32,365 nucleotides of DNA from Kiritimatiellia bacterium (lineage in GTDB: Bacteria; Verrucomicrobiota; Kiritimatiellia; RFP12; UBA1067), in contig JAFRJH010000075.1 in NCBI GenBank assembly GCA_017432385.1, positions 1 through 32,365 of the forward strand, written 5' to 3'. Within the stretch, counting starts at the first letter, position 1. The number at the start of each line of letters is the position of its first letter. Under the pieces are notes generated by a model. The model made no database searches. It worked only from the letters and a program-made list of their open reading frames with translations, and was not told the origin of the DNA. The translations under genes and the position numbers were made by a program. Below, one piece after another: positions 1-9,284 of the stretch.

Positions 1-641
1 ACCCCGCCCGTCAGCTCTGGTGTGTCGCCCATCTGCACGCGCATGTAGCCCTCCATGCCCGTCACGTAGATCGACATGCCGTCGGCTTCCGGGACAATGC
101 GCTTCACCCTGGGTTGCTCGGCCCCCTCGGCCGGCTTTGCCGCGGCGCTGACGGACTTGCCGCGCGGCGCGGACAGGTCGGCCGGGGCGCCGCCCTGGCC
201 GGCGCCGATCGTGACGCCTTCCGCAACCTCGCCGTAGCCGTTCAGGACCTCGAGCCTGCCGTTCGCCATGCCGCGTGGCTTAGTCACGCCGTTCTCGGTC
301 ACCCGCGTGTCAAGCACATAGACCGCGTAGACGCCCTTCGCCAGTTCCTTCGCGAGGGTCGCCCTGTACTCGAAAGCGGCCCTCCAGCGTCCGCCCTTCG
401 CAACCGCCCCGACGTTCACGATCCGGTCGTTGGAGTCGACCGGCGTGCCGTCCGCCGCGAACCCCTCGAACCTGCCGTCCCGCGACCACACCAGCGCGTA
501 GCATTCCCCGTCCTGGACTACCTCGCCGCCAAGATATCGGTCGGGGCCTGCCGTGGACACGAGCACGGTGATGTTGTCGTCGCCGTCGGCAAACGCGCCG
601 AGAACGACGGACATTGCCGCCGCAAACACGAGTTTTCTCAT
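1..641 (-). CDS. Small exported protein of unknown function (3' end outside window)
   Basis: I do not recognise a named family. The product starts MRKLVFAAAMSVVLGAFADG, a short Sec signal peptide with likely cleavage after AFA. A beta-rich, acidic region follows (DDNITVLVSTAGPDRYLGG, then GECYALVWSRDGRFEGFAADG), and the reading stays open to the window edge (at least 213 residues). The start at 641 is supported by an AGGAGG site just upstream. It is also supported by an ATGA overlap with the stop of the preceding PEP-CTERM gene, which implies translational coupling. It is the third gene of an operon led by the giant surface protein, so it is probably an exported partner of that protein. That role is inference only. 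From memory, proteins with an FADG-type start and a CYALVW motif occur in other gut Kiritimatiellae; a search is needed to confirm this. Confidence 0.8.
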   Translation of the reverse strand, partial: MRKLVFAAAMSVVLGAFADGDDNITVLVSTAGPDRYLGGEVVQDGECYALVWSRDGRFEGFAADGTPVDSNDRIVNVGAVAKGGRWRAAFEYRATLAKELAKGVYAVYVLDTRVTENGVTKPRGMANGRLEVLNGYGEVAEGVTIGAGQGGAPADLSAPRGKSVSAAAKPAEGAEQPRVKRIVPEADGMSIYVTGMEGYMRVQMGDTPELTGG

Positions 642-1252
642 CTCCTGCCTCCTTCCTCACGACATCTCGACACCCTTCCGCGCCTCAGCGCAAGAAGCGC
701 CGCGCCTACAAGGACAAGCAACCCGGACGCCGGCTCGGGCACGGCGTAAGTCGTCGGATTCCACGGCGTCGCATAGAGCGGCTGGTATCCGCTGAAGACG
801 TCTATGTGGTGGTTCGCCACAAGGTCGACGTAGGAGGCGCTCTCCGACACCGCCAGCGTCGACCATGACCCGGACTCGTAGGCGCCGAGCTCGATCACAA
901 AGGCGTATTCCGGCGATCCGCCCGCGAAATCCGAAACGTCGGCGGCCCATGTCATCGGGACGTTCATCGAGTCAAGCCCGAAGCTGTCGCTCCCAGGGAT
1001 CTGCAGGCCGAGATAGCCTCCCGTCGACACTTCGCGGATCCGCGCGTGGGAGACACCAAGGTCCTTCGCCGTCGTCGTCCCGCCGTCGTTGGCGAGGTGG
1101 ACGATCACGCCTTCGAGCGAATCGAAGTCCGTCATGTCGCCGACCTGCCACAAGAGGACCGTCGTCTCCTCCGCGCACACGCCGTGCACAGGAAGCAGCG
1201 CCGCCATGCCTGCGAGCATCGTGGCGGCAAATCGCATCGCGGCCCCCTTCAT
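638..1252 (-). CDS. PEP-CTERM sorting domain protein
   Basis: A 204-residue exported protein. A Sec signal peptide (MRFAATMLAGMAALLPVHGVCA, from residue 6) is followed by a beta-rich body with no recognised enzyme motif. The C terminus carries VPEP at 171-174, a hydrophobic helix (GLLVLVGAALLAL) and an RRGR basic cluster. This is the PEP-CTERM signal, which in the known family is recognised by an exosortase after export. The tail after the basic cluster is longer than usual: its last codons (EEGGRR) also form the AGGAGG site of the next gene. The start at 1252 shares one base with the upstream stop (TGATG) and has an AGGAG 8 nt upstream. Residue 6 is an alternative start. Likely role: cell-envelope protein made with the giant surface protein. 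No exosortase gene is in the window. Confidence 0.88.
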   Translation of the reverse strand: MKGAAMRFAATMLAGMAALLPVHGVCAEETTVLLWQVGDMTDFDSLEGVIVHLANDGGTTTAKDLGVSHARIREVSTGGYLGLQIPGSDSFGLDSMNVPMTWAADVSDFAGGSPEYAFVIELGAYESGSWSTLAVSESASYVDLVANHHIDVFSGYQPLYATPWNPTTYAVPEPASGLLVLVGAALLALRRGRVSRCREEGGRR

Positions 1253-4200
1253 CAGTCGATCTCCTCCGCCGCCTTGACCGACACCGAGAAGGCCGGTCCG
1301 CCGGCACGGTAGTACCAGAAGCCCATGCCTGCCGGGATTTCGTGGTCCGTGGGCACGGCTACATCATACCGCTGCGTCTCCGGGTTCCAGGTCAGGGTCG
1401 GCAGCAGCCCGCCCCAGAGCCCCGCCCGGCCCATCCTCGGATACCACTTGAGGCGGACGGACATCCTGCCGTCGGCATCCGCCGGAATCTCTATCTCGTC
1501 GCCCTCCCCCGGGTTGCCGCCCCAGTCGATGTCGTTGATCCTTAGCGCGCCAAGGTTCGGGTTGGCGACCATTGTCGCCCCGACGACGGCCTTGCCGGCG
1601 GCGTCCGAGGAGGAACCCGCGATCTGGACCGTCACCGGCTCGCCGGAGAACTGGCCGACAATCGTGAACGGCCTGCCGTGGTCCGAACGCGTCACCCAGA
1701 CCGCGCGCCCCGGCGCAAGCGGGCACTTCTCCGCGCCGGCGACCTCGACCGTCGATCCGTCGGCCCTCACCGCCGTGTACGGAACGAAGGTCCCGCCCTC
1801 CATCTTCCAGACCTTGAACGCGCCGTCCTCTCGCAGGCGGATGACGTCCCCGTCCTTCACGAAGCCGGAACCGACATATTCCTCGACCTTGACCGGCTCC
1901 TTCAGCGCGGGATCCCTCGGTAGCTCGACGAACGGAACGGCCGCCATCGTGTGCGTCGCCGTGCTCGCGATGCGCAGCACGCCGACGATGTTCGTGGTCG
2001 GTATCTCGTTCGTGATCGCGAGGTTCGAGTCGGGGATGATGAGCGTGACTATGCGGTAGTACCCCGTCACGTCGTCCGAATCCAGCGGGAACGTCGGGAT
2101 CTTATCGGCCGTTATGCCGCCGAGGCGCGTCCAGGAGCCGCCCGTGCGCTTGCGCAGCTCGTGCAGGACGGCGTAGCCGAGGTTTTCCGTCCGCACGGGA
2201 TCCTCGGAAAGCCTGAACGTCAGGCTGGTGCCGGCCGCGTCCACCGCCGTGCTGAGCAGCAGCTCGTTCGTCGCCGTGCCGGTCACGAGGTTCTCCCAGC
2301 GGCGCAGGCCGTTGGGGTCCATCTTGTTCATGGTCTCTGCGACGGTCGCGGCGGAGAGCTCGGACCGGCTGTCGAAACCCAGTTCGTCGAGCATCTCGTC
2401 CGAGACAGGCACGGAGACCGACACGCCGGATCCGGTAGCGCGCTGTATCAGGTCCAGCGCCTCAATCGTGAGCGTCCCCGCCTCGTAGGCGACCGCGTAG
2501 TTGCCCTGGGCGGCATTGCCTGCCGCCGTGATCGCGTAGGTTCCGGGCGCCTCGCCGGCGGCTCGCGACAGCGCGTACTCAACCGTGTCGCCGCCGAAAA
2601 GCCCCGTCACCGTGGCCGTCAGCGACGGATCGGCCCTGTTCAATATCTTCACCTTGTTGTCGGCCTTCACCGTAACGGGCGCGGGCGTGATCTCGAGGTA
2701 GCCGTTCGCCGCCACGACGACCTCGGAAACCGACATGCCTTCCGGCACGGTCACGATCACATGGTTCGCGCTGATGGCCATGTCGCTGCGCCCGACATCC
2801 TTGCGCCAGGCCATCTGGTAGTCTGGCGGGATGGACACGTAGACACTGTCGCTCGTGATGACCTCGTGGCTAGTCGCATGCGTGATGACGTAGGTGTAGC
2901 CCTGCACGGACTGCTCCTTGCCGTTGTAGACCACGTTCGTCGTGTTCCCCGTGATGGTCACGACAATCGGCGTCGGCTCGATCGAGAGCGCGCCAGGGGT
3001 CACCTTGATCATGTATTCGTTCGTGACATCCTCGTCCTCTGAATCGCGCACCGTGAAGCGCACGTTCTCGACGCGCCCCGTGTAGCTGCCGACCGCCGTG
3101 CCGTGCGGCGCGACGTAGCGCTCGACGGTCAGGACATGCCCGCCCTTCAGGCCCGTGACGGTGTAGGCGTCTTCGTCGATCGCGGAACCCGTGCCGGCCA
3201 CGGTCGAGATCGCGTAGCCGTGCTGCTCCTCGCCCGTGAATATCACGGACATGTCCTTCATCGCGATCTCGATGTCGGTCTTGTGCGTGTTCGTGAATGC
3301 GACCACGGTCGTCGCGCCCGCCTCCACCGTGCCGGCCGCGTTCGCGGGGACGGTGGCGATGTACTTCGCCAGCCCGGCCTCCTCGACCTTGTAGCTCGCG
3401 CCCGCGGGGAGCCCGGGGAGCGTCACGCTGCCGCCGTCCGCCAGGGAGAATGTAAACACCTTGCCGTAGGGCCCGAGGCGTACGCCCGGCGGCGGCGTGT
3501 AGCTGTCCTTGCCCACGACCGTCTCGCCGATAGTGACGATGAACGGGAACGTGTCGCCCTCCTCGCCGTCCACCACCGTCTTCGTCACCGTCACGGAGCC
3601 TGTCTTGCGCGTGTTCGTGAAGACCGCCGTGTCCAGCGGCGTGTAGTCGTAGTAGCTCGGGTTGTCCGACGAGCGCGGCAGGTCGCGCAGTGACGAGATC
3701 GTGTACGTGCGCTGGCCAAGGTCGGACTTGCCGCTGTGGCCCGCCGACTGCGAGAGCGGATCGGGGCCGATGGCGGTCAGCACGAAGTTGGAATTCTCGC
3801 CTTCCTGGATCGTCACCGTTTCGTAGCGGTAGGCCGCGTTGTACGTGACGACCTGGGTAATGGTGCGCGTCTGGGTGTAGTTCCTCCCCGAGGCGCCCGA
3901 GTCGGATTCGTCCGCACCCTTGCCGGTGACCGTGTTCTCGCGCGCGTCGGTCTGCGGGTCTGCGCGGTCGTAGAAGATCGTGAACGGATGGCGCTCCCCG
4001 TCCTTCAGGACCACCGTCTCGGGGCTTCTGAGCTGCCCGAACAAGTTGGTGTCGACGCCCAGCTGCCGACCGGTCACGTTCGTGCTGACGCCGGTCAGGA
4101 CGGGATCGGTCCACTGACCTGCGCTCCAGTTGCCGTAGGTGAAGAAGTACCACGGGCGAGTCCACTCCCTTGTCTGCGTGTACGTGTGCGTCACCACGTA

Positions 4201-7200
4201 CTCGATGTTCGTCGAGTGCGCGGAATAGGTGGCGGTGAAAGCAAACGGAACGTCCCTGTCCTCTTCGGAGCCCACGACCGACTTCTGGAGCGTCACATGC
4301 ACCGGGATGCGCTTGTAGAACGCGACGTAGACCGCCGTGTCCGCGGCGTCGTACTGGTTCCATATCTGCGAGTAGCGCGACCACATGAGCGATTCGCGGG
4401 CGAACCTGAGGTACGAACCGCCGCTCGGACGTCCGCGGACGTTCGTGATCGTGCGGTATTCGCACTCCGAGAAGTTCTCCGCCGTCACGACGGCGCTCCG
4501 CGAGCCGACGCCGATCGTCGTGTGGCCGTACTGCTCCCGGACTTCCGGCGCGAGGAATCCGACAACGCCCAGGGAATCGCTGTAGCGCAGCGTCGCGGCC
4601 AGGTCGTTCGTCGCGGCGCCGAGGCCGGATATCGTCCTGAGGGGCTTTTGCGGACCCCAGGCGGCTCCGCCGTCAACAGTTGCATTGTCGGCGGTGATCT
4701 CGTCCACGCCGCCGTCGGGGTGGTGGATGAAGTAGCGCACAGGCACGTCCGCCGTCGTAGCGCACGCGGTCCTCGTGAACCTCACCTGCACCGGGGACGG
4801 GCTGACCTTCATCGTGCCAGCGACCATGTAGTGCTCGCCGGGATAGACTGACTGGACGACGTCGGGGACCGCCTCCTGCCCATCGACCGAAGGCTGGATG
4901 CGCGTGACCACGAGCTTGCTGCCCTCGGCGTAGCCGCACGTCCCGCCGACGGTGAAGTCCTTGTCCGCCGCGTCCGGCAGGACGAGGCGAAGCGTCTCGC
5001 CTGCCGCAAGGTCGAACGTCGCCGTCCCTTCCGAGAATGCCGTGAACGCCTCGCGGCCGTACGTGCCGGTGACGTTGTTCACGCGGAAAAGCTCGCCGTC
5101 CACCCACGACGGGATGTAGAGCTGCACGCCGGACAGGTCGTAGCCCGTGTCGTTCACGAATTCAACGTATATCTGCGGCTCCCAGACGGCGTAGAGCGCG
5201 TTCTCGGCGTCCGTCTTCGTGTCCACGCCGATAGTCTGCTCAGCAGTGAATGTCGGAATCAGCGAATTGACGTGGCTGAGCGGATCCCAGCCGAGGAGGA
5301 AGTAGCCGTTGTCGTGGGCGAACATGTCGGAATAGTCCGCGAGGTTCACGGAGAAGTTGTTCTGCTGCCCGGCGAACCAGACGCCCTGGTTGAGGCCGTT
5401 CACGGAACCAACCGTGCCGTCGGTGTAGGTGCCCGTTCGCCCTTCATGCGGGGGCAGCGCGGCGCCCCCGGCAAGCCCGGCGTTCTCGTTGGAGTCGAGC
5501 ACGAAGTCGGTCACGTTCGGGATGTGCCGAGACGAACCGTCGCCGATGTACTTGTACACCGCGCGGAAGTGGATGACGTTGTCGGGGTCTGCGTGCGCGG
5601 GCTTGACGAGGTAAGGGTCGCCCGGAGAACGGACATTGGTCAGCGGGATGTTGTTGTTGTACGTGTCGATGACCTGCCAGCCCTCCCACACCCACTCTTT
5701 CGGGTCGTAGTTCGTCGGGGTCTTCGCCAAGGTCGTCTCGGCGTCGGCGACATAGCCGTCTTCGATGTTGCCGGTGGCGTGGCGCAACGGGTCGTAGATG
5801 ACTTCGTTGTCCTGCCACCCGTCCGGGTCGATCGACTCGTATTTGAGCGTGTAGATGCCCGTCCGCCGCCAGATGGCGCGGATCGTGATCGGCCTGTTCG
5901 GCGGCTCGCCGAAGCTGAACGGGTCGACCGCCAGGGTGCCGTCCGCCAGCACCTCAAACCACCCCATGAACGCGTATGCGCCGGGATCGTAGGTGTAGCG
6001 GTTCTCGGGGTTGGAGACCTCGTTGGACGTCGCCTGCGCGATGTCGGTCGTGTAGAATGCCTTGCGCGAAATGTTGTGGATGAAGCTCGGCGAATTCGTG
6101 TCCGTCACGTGCTTGTCGCCCAGCGGATCCCAGAGGTCGTGGTGGTAGTAGTAGGTGCCATTGTGCATGTCGAGGCGGTAGTCGCGAGTAGGATGGTACT
6201 CCTTTATCGTCTCGTTCTTGTCCGGATCAACGTAGAACCACGTGGAGTCGTTGCCGTGCAGCTCGCCGCCGTTCGGATCGATGATGACCTTGTACTGGAG
6301 CGGCGACCACTTCGCGTAGATGATCTTCTTTGCGTTGGGCATCGTGGCGGTGAAGTCAAACGGCACTGTCAGCGATGCGTCTTCGTACCATCCCGAGAAC
6401 GTGCGGTTCGTAACGTCGCACCCGCTCCAGTTCAGGTTGGTGTAGGCGATATCGTACTCGGCGAGCGGCTTTTCGAAGGCCACTTCATTGACGGTGCGCA
6501 GCGTGTGCTCCCTGGTGTCGTCGTTATACTTGTAGATCAGCTCGTGCGCTTTGCGCTTGAAGCGGATGTCAAGAGTGGTGTAACTTGAAACCTGGCTCCC
6601 ATAGTACTTTGTCGATTCGTTATAGGCGCCTACACTTTGGTAATCCCCACCATTTTTGCTGTACTGGTACGCCTCGAAACCATTGTACTTGTCGGAGATA
6701 TTGAAACTACCGGAACCACTTGGTACGGAGTTCGCAAGAATCCAAGAGCCGTCAAGCGCCTCCTTATAGAAATTTATCGTCGTACTGGTTGAAGATGGGT
6801 TTTCACCGTAAAACGTCTCGTCACTGCCGCTCGTAGGCAGAAATGCATCGAGGAACGTTGTCCTGGTACGCGACGAAGAACTTGAAGGCTTGTCATACCA
6901 CCACTGCGTTGAATCCCACGTGTATCCGTTGTCCGCCAACGTCTGTCCATAAAGCCCCGTCATGGTTCTCGAGTCATCAATAGTCTGCGAAGTCGTTACG
7001 CTGCGCGTATATCGATTCCCGCTGTAAGCATTCCTGTAGTTCTGATCCTTATACCAGCCCTTGTTCTGGCCACTGCTCTTGTAATACAGCTGATAGTAGT
7101 CCGTTCCATTGTCAGTGCCATATTGAGTACCAGAGTTGCCCGTCGTCCTTGTGTACGTGTAGGTCGACTGGGCCACACAGAAACTTAGCGTGATGAGGTC

Positions 7201-9150
7201 GCGGTCGTAGTAGACGTTGATGACGGTGGAGGCGTCGGGGGCCACGGTCTCATCCTTGCACTCCCAACGTCCATAGTGGAAGCCGGTGAAATCCTCGTCT
7301 GTGAGGTTGTCCTTGCCGGATATGGTCGTGAGGTTCGAGCGGTCGGGGTTGGTTCCCGAAGCCGCCGTTCCGGAGAAGCTCTTGATCAGGTTCTCGGAGA
7401 TCTGCGTCGTGGAGGGAACCACGGGGCTCGTATAGTGCGTGACGTAGTAGTACTTCTTCTCGGCGTCCGCCGCGTCCTTCGAATCCGTCACGCGCTGCTG
7501 CCAGATGATCACGCGGTAGGTGGAGTCCGAGTTCGCCGCCCAGGTTCCGTAGAGCGTCACGTCCTCGTTCATGCGAATGTTGCCTTGCGCATCCGTGTAG
7601 AAGGCCACGGCGCCGGTCAACGGGTTCGTGATGGTCTTGTTGGGGATGAAGTTGCCGTTCGCGTCGGTGACCATATCGCCGAACGTGACCTCCTTGGTGG
7701 CTTCGTCCTTGAACCCGGCGCGCCAGCCCGTGAAGTTGTAGCCCTTGCGCTCGCCGCTCGTCTCCACGGTGCTGAAGTTGCTGGACGAGCGGACGAACAC
7801 CGAGCCGACGTACTTCGCATGAGAGCCCCCGGCGTTCGAGTCGAAGTGGAGGAAGTGCGCGGAGACGTAGTAGGGATACAGCGGTATGACGCTGCCGCCG
7901 TTGGCCTCGAAAAGCGCGTCGTCGACGGTGATGTACTGATCCTGCGGCTTGCCGGCCCCCGAATAGACCGGCAGCTGCCTGAGCTGTCCGTCGACGCCAA
8001 GATACTCCCATCCGCAGAAATACTCGTCGCGGCTGTTCTTGAGCGCCGCCTGCACGTCGCTCACCTTGAGCGTCGCCACGCCCGTTTCGTCGTTGATGGC
8101 GACGAGCTTGCGCTTGATGATGTGCGCGGCGGCCCCCTGCTCGGTTTCGGTCTTGGCGTTCTCGTTGAACTGGAGAAAGCGCGCGTGTTCGTAGAGCGGC
8201 ACCACGTAGTAGTCCCAGTCCTCCGTCTCCGTCACCGAAACGGCGTTGGTGAACGTCATGCGCCTGTCCGTCGCGCCGACGGGCCACACGAACTGGAAGT
8301 ATTCGTTCGTCGGGTCGAGCTTGCTCTCTACGGCGCTCGCGGAGCGCACGTGGTTGCTGACCACGTACCACCCCTCGAACATGCTCTTGATCAAGCCGTA
8401 CTCGTCGAGGATGTCAAGCGGGATCGGCGGCTCCTTGAGCATGTCGCCGTCCTTGACGATCTGGACGTTCACGACGTCGTTGGTCTCGTCGCGGTAGATG
8501 TACGGAAGCGCGGAGCTGCGCCCGCTCTCCGTTGTCGGATGGCCGTAGAAGTGGTAGAACCGGCGAGGCTCGACCAGGTTGCCGGACTTGTCGACGATGG
8601 AGTACACGGAGAAACCCGTGGCCGAGAACCAGAACGCGGTGACGGCAGTCTGCCCGGCGTTGAAGGTGAAGCCGTACCGCGACGACGGCAGCTCCTCGAC
8701 CGTGCCGTCGTCCGCAAGGTGGACCACGCCGAGACTGGCCGCGGCGGAAACCGGCACCGGCTCCGCAAGCTCCACGTCGACCCGCACCGGCTCGCCGGTC
8801 CTGGGCTGCCACTTGCGCCCTCCGGCGTTTACGGACACGTCGTACATCGCCAGGACGCGCGGCGACGGCGCGCTGGCTCCGCCTCTGCCGCCTCGGCGGC
8901 TCCTGGCCAGGGCGGCGGCGACCCTGCTGCTGGTCTCCATGGAACGCGTCCGGGAAAAGGAAGCCCTGGCGTCACCAGGGAATCGGGCATCGCCCGCGTC
9001 CAGCGCAATGTGTCCATGGGATCCGCGGATACGCAATAGGCCGACATGCCCACGTCCGTCAGCGGGGGAATCACGCCCGACAGCCAAAGCCCCGGCCGAA
9101 CCCAGGCCGAGGAACAGATACGCCGCCAGCTTGCATAGGCATCGTCGCAT
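1252..9150 (-). CDS. Giant exported surface protein with InlB-type B repeats, Cna-B-like and MBG domains
   Basis: A 2632-residue protein, probably a cell-surface adhesin or extracellular fibre. A Sec signal peptide (MRRCLCKLAAYLFLGLGSAGALA) opens it. About five InlB/Listeria-Bacteroides B-repeat-like units follow, each ending in a YGTW, YAKW, RAIW, RAVY or YAVW signature, at roughly 430-535, 880-945, 945-1095, 1097-1210 and 1230-1320. Between the first two sits a Tyr/Ser/Thr-rich module (about 661-861) containing YGQTLADNGYTW. Two Cna-B/SpaA-like units begin near 1616 (VTLQKSVVGSEED) and 1849 (VTVTKTVVDGEEGD). MBG-type domains span about 2069-2240, and a C-terminal domain closes it. There is no LPXTG or PEP-CTERM anchor; the co-transcribed small protein has one. 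Oddities: lower GC across residues 661-861, and an N-terminal stretch (about 24-90) whose codon usage suits another frame. Function is inferred from architecture only. Confidence 0.9.
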   Translation of the reverse strand: MRRCLCKLAAYLFLGLGSAGALAVGRDSPADGRGHVGLLRIRGSHGHIALDAGDARFPGDARASFSRTRSMETSSRVAAALARSRRGGRGGASAPSPRVLAMYDVSVNAGGRKWQPRTGEPVRVDVELAEPVPVSAAASLGVVHLADDGTVEELPSSRYGFTFNAGQTAVTAFWFSATGFSVYSIVDKSGNLVEPRRFYHFYGHPTTESGRSSALPYIYRDETNDVVNVQIVKDGDMLKEPPIPLDILDEYGLIKSMFEGWYVVSNHVRSASAVESKLDPTNEYFQFVWPVGATDRRMTFTNAVSVTETEDWDYYVVPLYEHARFLQFNENAKTETEQGAAAHIIKRKLVAINDETGVATLKVSDVQAALKNSRDEYFCGWEYLGVDGQLRQLPVYSGAGKPQDQYITVDDALFEANGGSVIPLYPYYVSAHFLHFDSNAGGSHAKYVGSVFVRSSSNFSTVETSGERKGYNFTGWRAGFKDEATKEVTFGDMVTDANGNFIPNKTITNPLTGAVAFYTDAQGNIRMNEDVTLYGTWAANSDSTYRVIIWQQRVTDSKDAADAEKKYYYVTHYTSPVVPSTTQISENLIKSFSGTAASGTNPDRSNLTTISGKDNLTDEDFTGFHYGRWECKDETVAPDASTVINVYYDRDLITLSFCVAQSTYTYTRTTGNSGTQYGTDNGTDYYQLYYKSSGQNKGWYKDQNYRNAYSGNRYTRSVTTSQTIDDSRTMTGLYGQTLADNGYTWDSTQWWYDKPSSSSSRTRTTFLDAFLPTSGSDETFYGENPSSTSTTINFYKEALDGSWILANSVPSGSGSFNISDKYNGFEAYQYSKNGGDYQSVGAYNESTKYYGSQVSSYTTLDIRFKRKAHELIYKYNDDTREHTLRTVNEVAFEKPLAEYDIAYTNLNWSGCDVTNRTFSGWYEDASLTVPFDFTATMPNAKKIIYAKWSPLQYKVIIDPNGGELHGNDSTWFYVDPDKNETIKEYHPTRDYRLDMHNGTYYYHHDLWDPLGDKHVTDTNSPSFIHNISRKAFYTTDIAQATSNEVSNPENRYTYDPGAYAFMGWFEVLADGTLAVDPFSFGEPPNRPITIRAIWRRTGIYTLKYESIDPDGWQDNEVIYDPLRHATGNIEDGYVADAETTLAKTPTNYDPKEWVWEGWQVIDTYNNNIPLTNVRSPGDPYLVKPAHADPDNVIHFRAVYKYIGDGSSRHIPNVTDFVLDSNENAGLAGGAALPPHEGRTGTYTDGTVGSVNGLNQGVWFAGQQNNFSVNLADYSDMFAHDNGYFLLGWDPLSHVNSLIPTFTAEQTIGVDTKTDAENALYAVWEPQIYVEFVNDTGYDLSGVQLYIPSWVDGELFRVNNVTGTYGREAFTAFSEGTATFDLAAGETLRLVLPDAADKDFTVGGTCGYAEGSKLVVTRIQPSVDGQEAVPDVVQSVYPGEHYMVAGTMKVSPSPVQVRFTRTACATTADVPVRYFIHHPDGGVDEITADNATVDGGAAWGPQKPLRTISGLGAATNDLAATLRYSDSLGVVGFLAPEVREQYGHTTIGVGSRSAVVTAENFSECEYRTITNVRGRPSGGSYLRFARESLMWSRYSQIWNQYDAADTAVYVAFYKRIPVHVTLQKSVVGSEEDRDVPFAFTATYSAHSTNIEYVVTHTYTQTREWTRPWYFFTYGNWSAGQWTDPVLTGVSTNVTGRQLGVDTNLFGQLRSPETVVLKDGERHPFTIFYDRADPQTDARENTVTGKGADESDSGASGRNYTQTRTITQVVTYNAAYRYETVTIQEGENSNFVLTAIGPDPLSQSAGHSGKSDLGQRTYTISSLRDLPRSSDNPSYYDYTPLDTAVFTNTRKTGSVTVTKTVVDGEEGDTFPFIVTIGETVVGKDSYTPPPGVRLGPYGKVFTFSLADGGSVTLPGLPAGASYKVEEAGLAKYIATVPANAAGTVEAGATTVVAFTNTHKTDIEIAMKDMSVIFTGEEQHGYAISTVAGTGSAIDEDAYTVTGLKGGHVLTVERYVAPHGTAVGSYTGRVENVRFTVRDSEDEDVTNEYMIKVTPGALSIEPTPIVVTITGNTTNVVYNGKEQSVQGYTYVITHATSHEVITSDSVYVSIPPDYQMAWRKDVGRSDMAISANHVIVTVPEGMSVSEVVVAANGYLEITPAPVTVKADNKVKILNRADPSLTATVTGLFGGDTVEYALSRAAGEAPGTYAITAAGNAAQGNYAVAYEAGTLTIEALDLIQRATGSGVSVSVPVSDEMLDELGFDSRSELSAATVAETMNKMDPNGLRRWENLVTGTATNELLLSTAVDAAGTSLTFRLSEDPVRTENLGYAVLHELRKRTGGSWTRLGGITADKIPTFPLDSDDVTGYYRIVTLIIPDSNLAITNEIPTTNIVGVLRIASTATHTMAAVPFVELPRDPALKEPVKVEEYVGSGFVKDGDVIRLREDGAFKVWKMEGGTFVPYTAVRADGSTVEVAGAEKCPLAPGRAVWVTRSDHGRPFTIVGQFSGEPVTVQIAGSSSDAAGKAVVGATMVANPNLGALRINDIDWGGNPGEGDEIEIPADADGRMSVRLKWYPRMGRAGLWGGLLPTLTWNPETQRYDVAVPTDHEIPAGMGFWYYRAGGPAFSVSVKAAEEID

Positions 9151-9199
9151 CAGCTTTCCCTCTCTTGAAAATTGCCAAAATACCCCCCGTGAAAGACAT

Positions 9200-9208
9200 A
9201 TTATAGCA
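9200..9208 (-). promoter_or_regulatory. Extended -10 promoter of the giant surface protein operon
   Basis: The minus strand reads TGC-TATAAT, a consensus -10 with the TGN extension. No convincing -35 lies at 16-18 nt. Unlike the other promoters here, it leaves 49 nt before the start codon, giving a leader of about 43 nt. That leader contains a GAGAGGG stretch which could act as the ribosome-binding site. Confidence 0.75.
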
Positions 9209-9227
9209 AATAGGCGGGGGTTGAGAG

Positions 9228-9242
9228 GTATCCAAATGATAC
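9228..9242. repeat. Perfect inverted repeat GTATC-5 nt-GATAC upstream of the giant gene promoter
   Basis: A 15-nt palindrome with arms GTATC/GATAC and a 5-nt centre lies in the 134-bp gap between the buk stop and the giant gene start. It begins where a -35 element would be. No T-run follows on either strand, so it is more plausibly an operator than a terminator. No regulator is known. Confidence 0.4.
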
Positions 9243-9284
9243 GAAATCACGGAAAATCAATCGCAGGCAATCTGCATTCCCAGT

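Noticed and set aside
310-660. Open minus-strand frame of 116 codons
   Set aside because: It is a shifted frame, Arg-rich, of the exported protein gene at 1-641, which has a signal peptide and SD site.
9228-9242. GTATC/GATAC hairpin as the buk terminator
   Set aside because: The stem is only 5 bp and no T-run follows, so termination is unlikely; kept as a possible operator.
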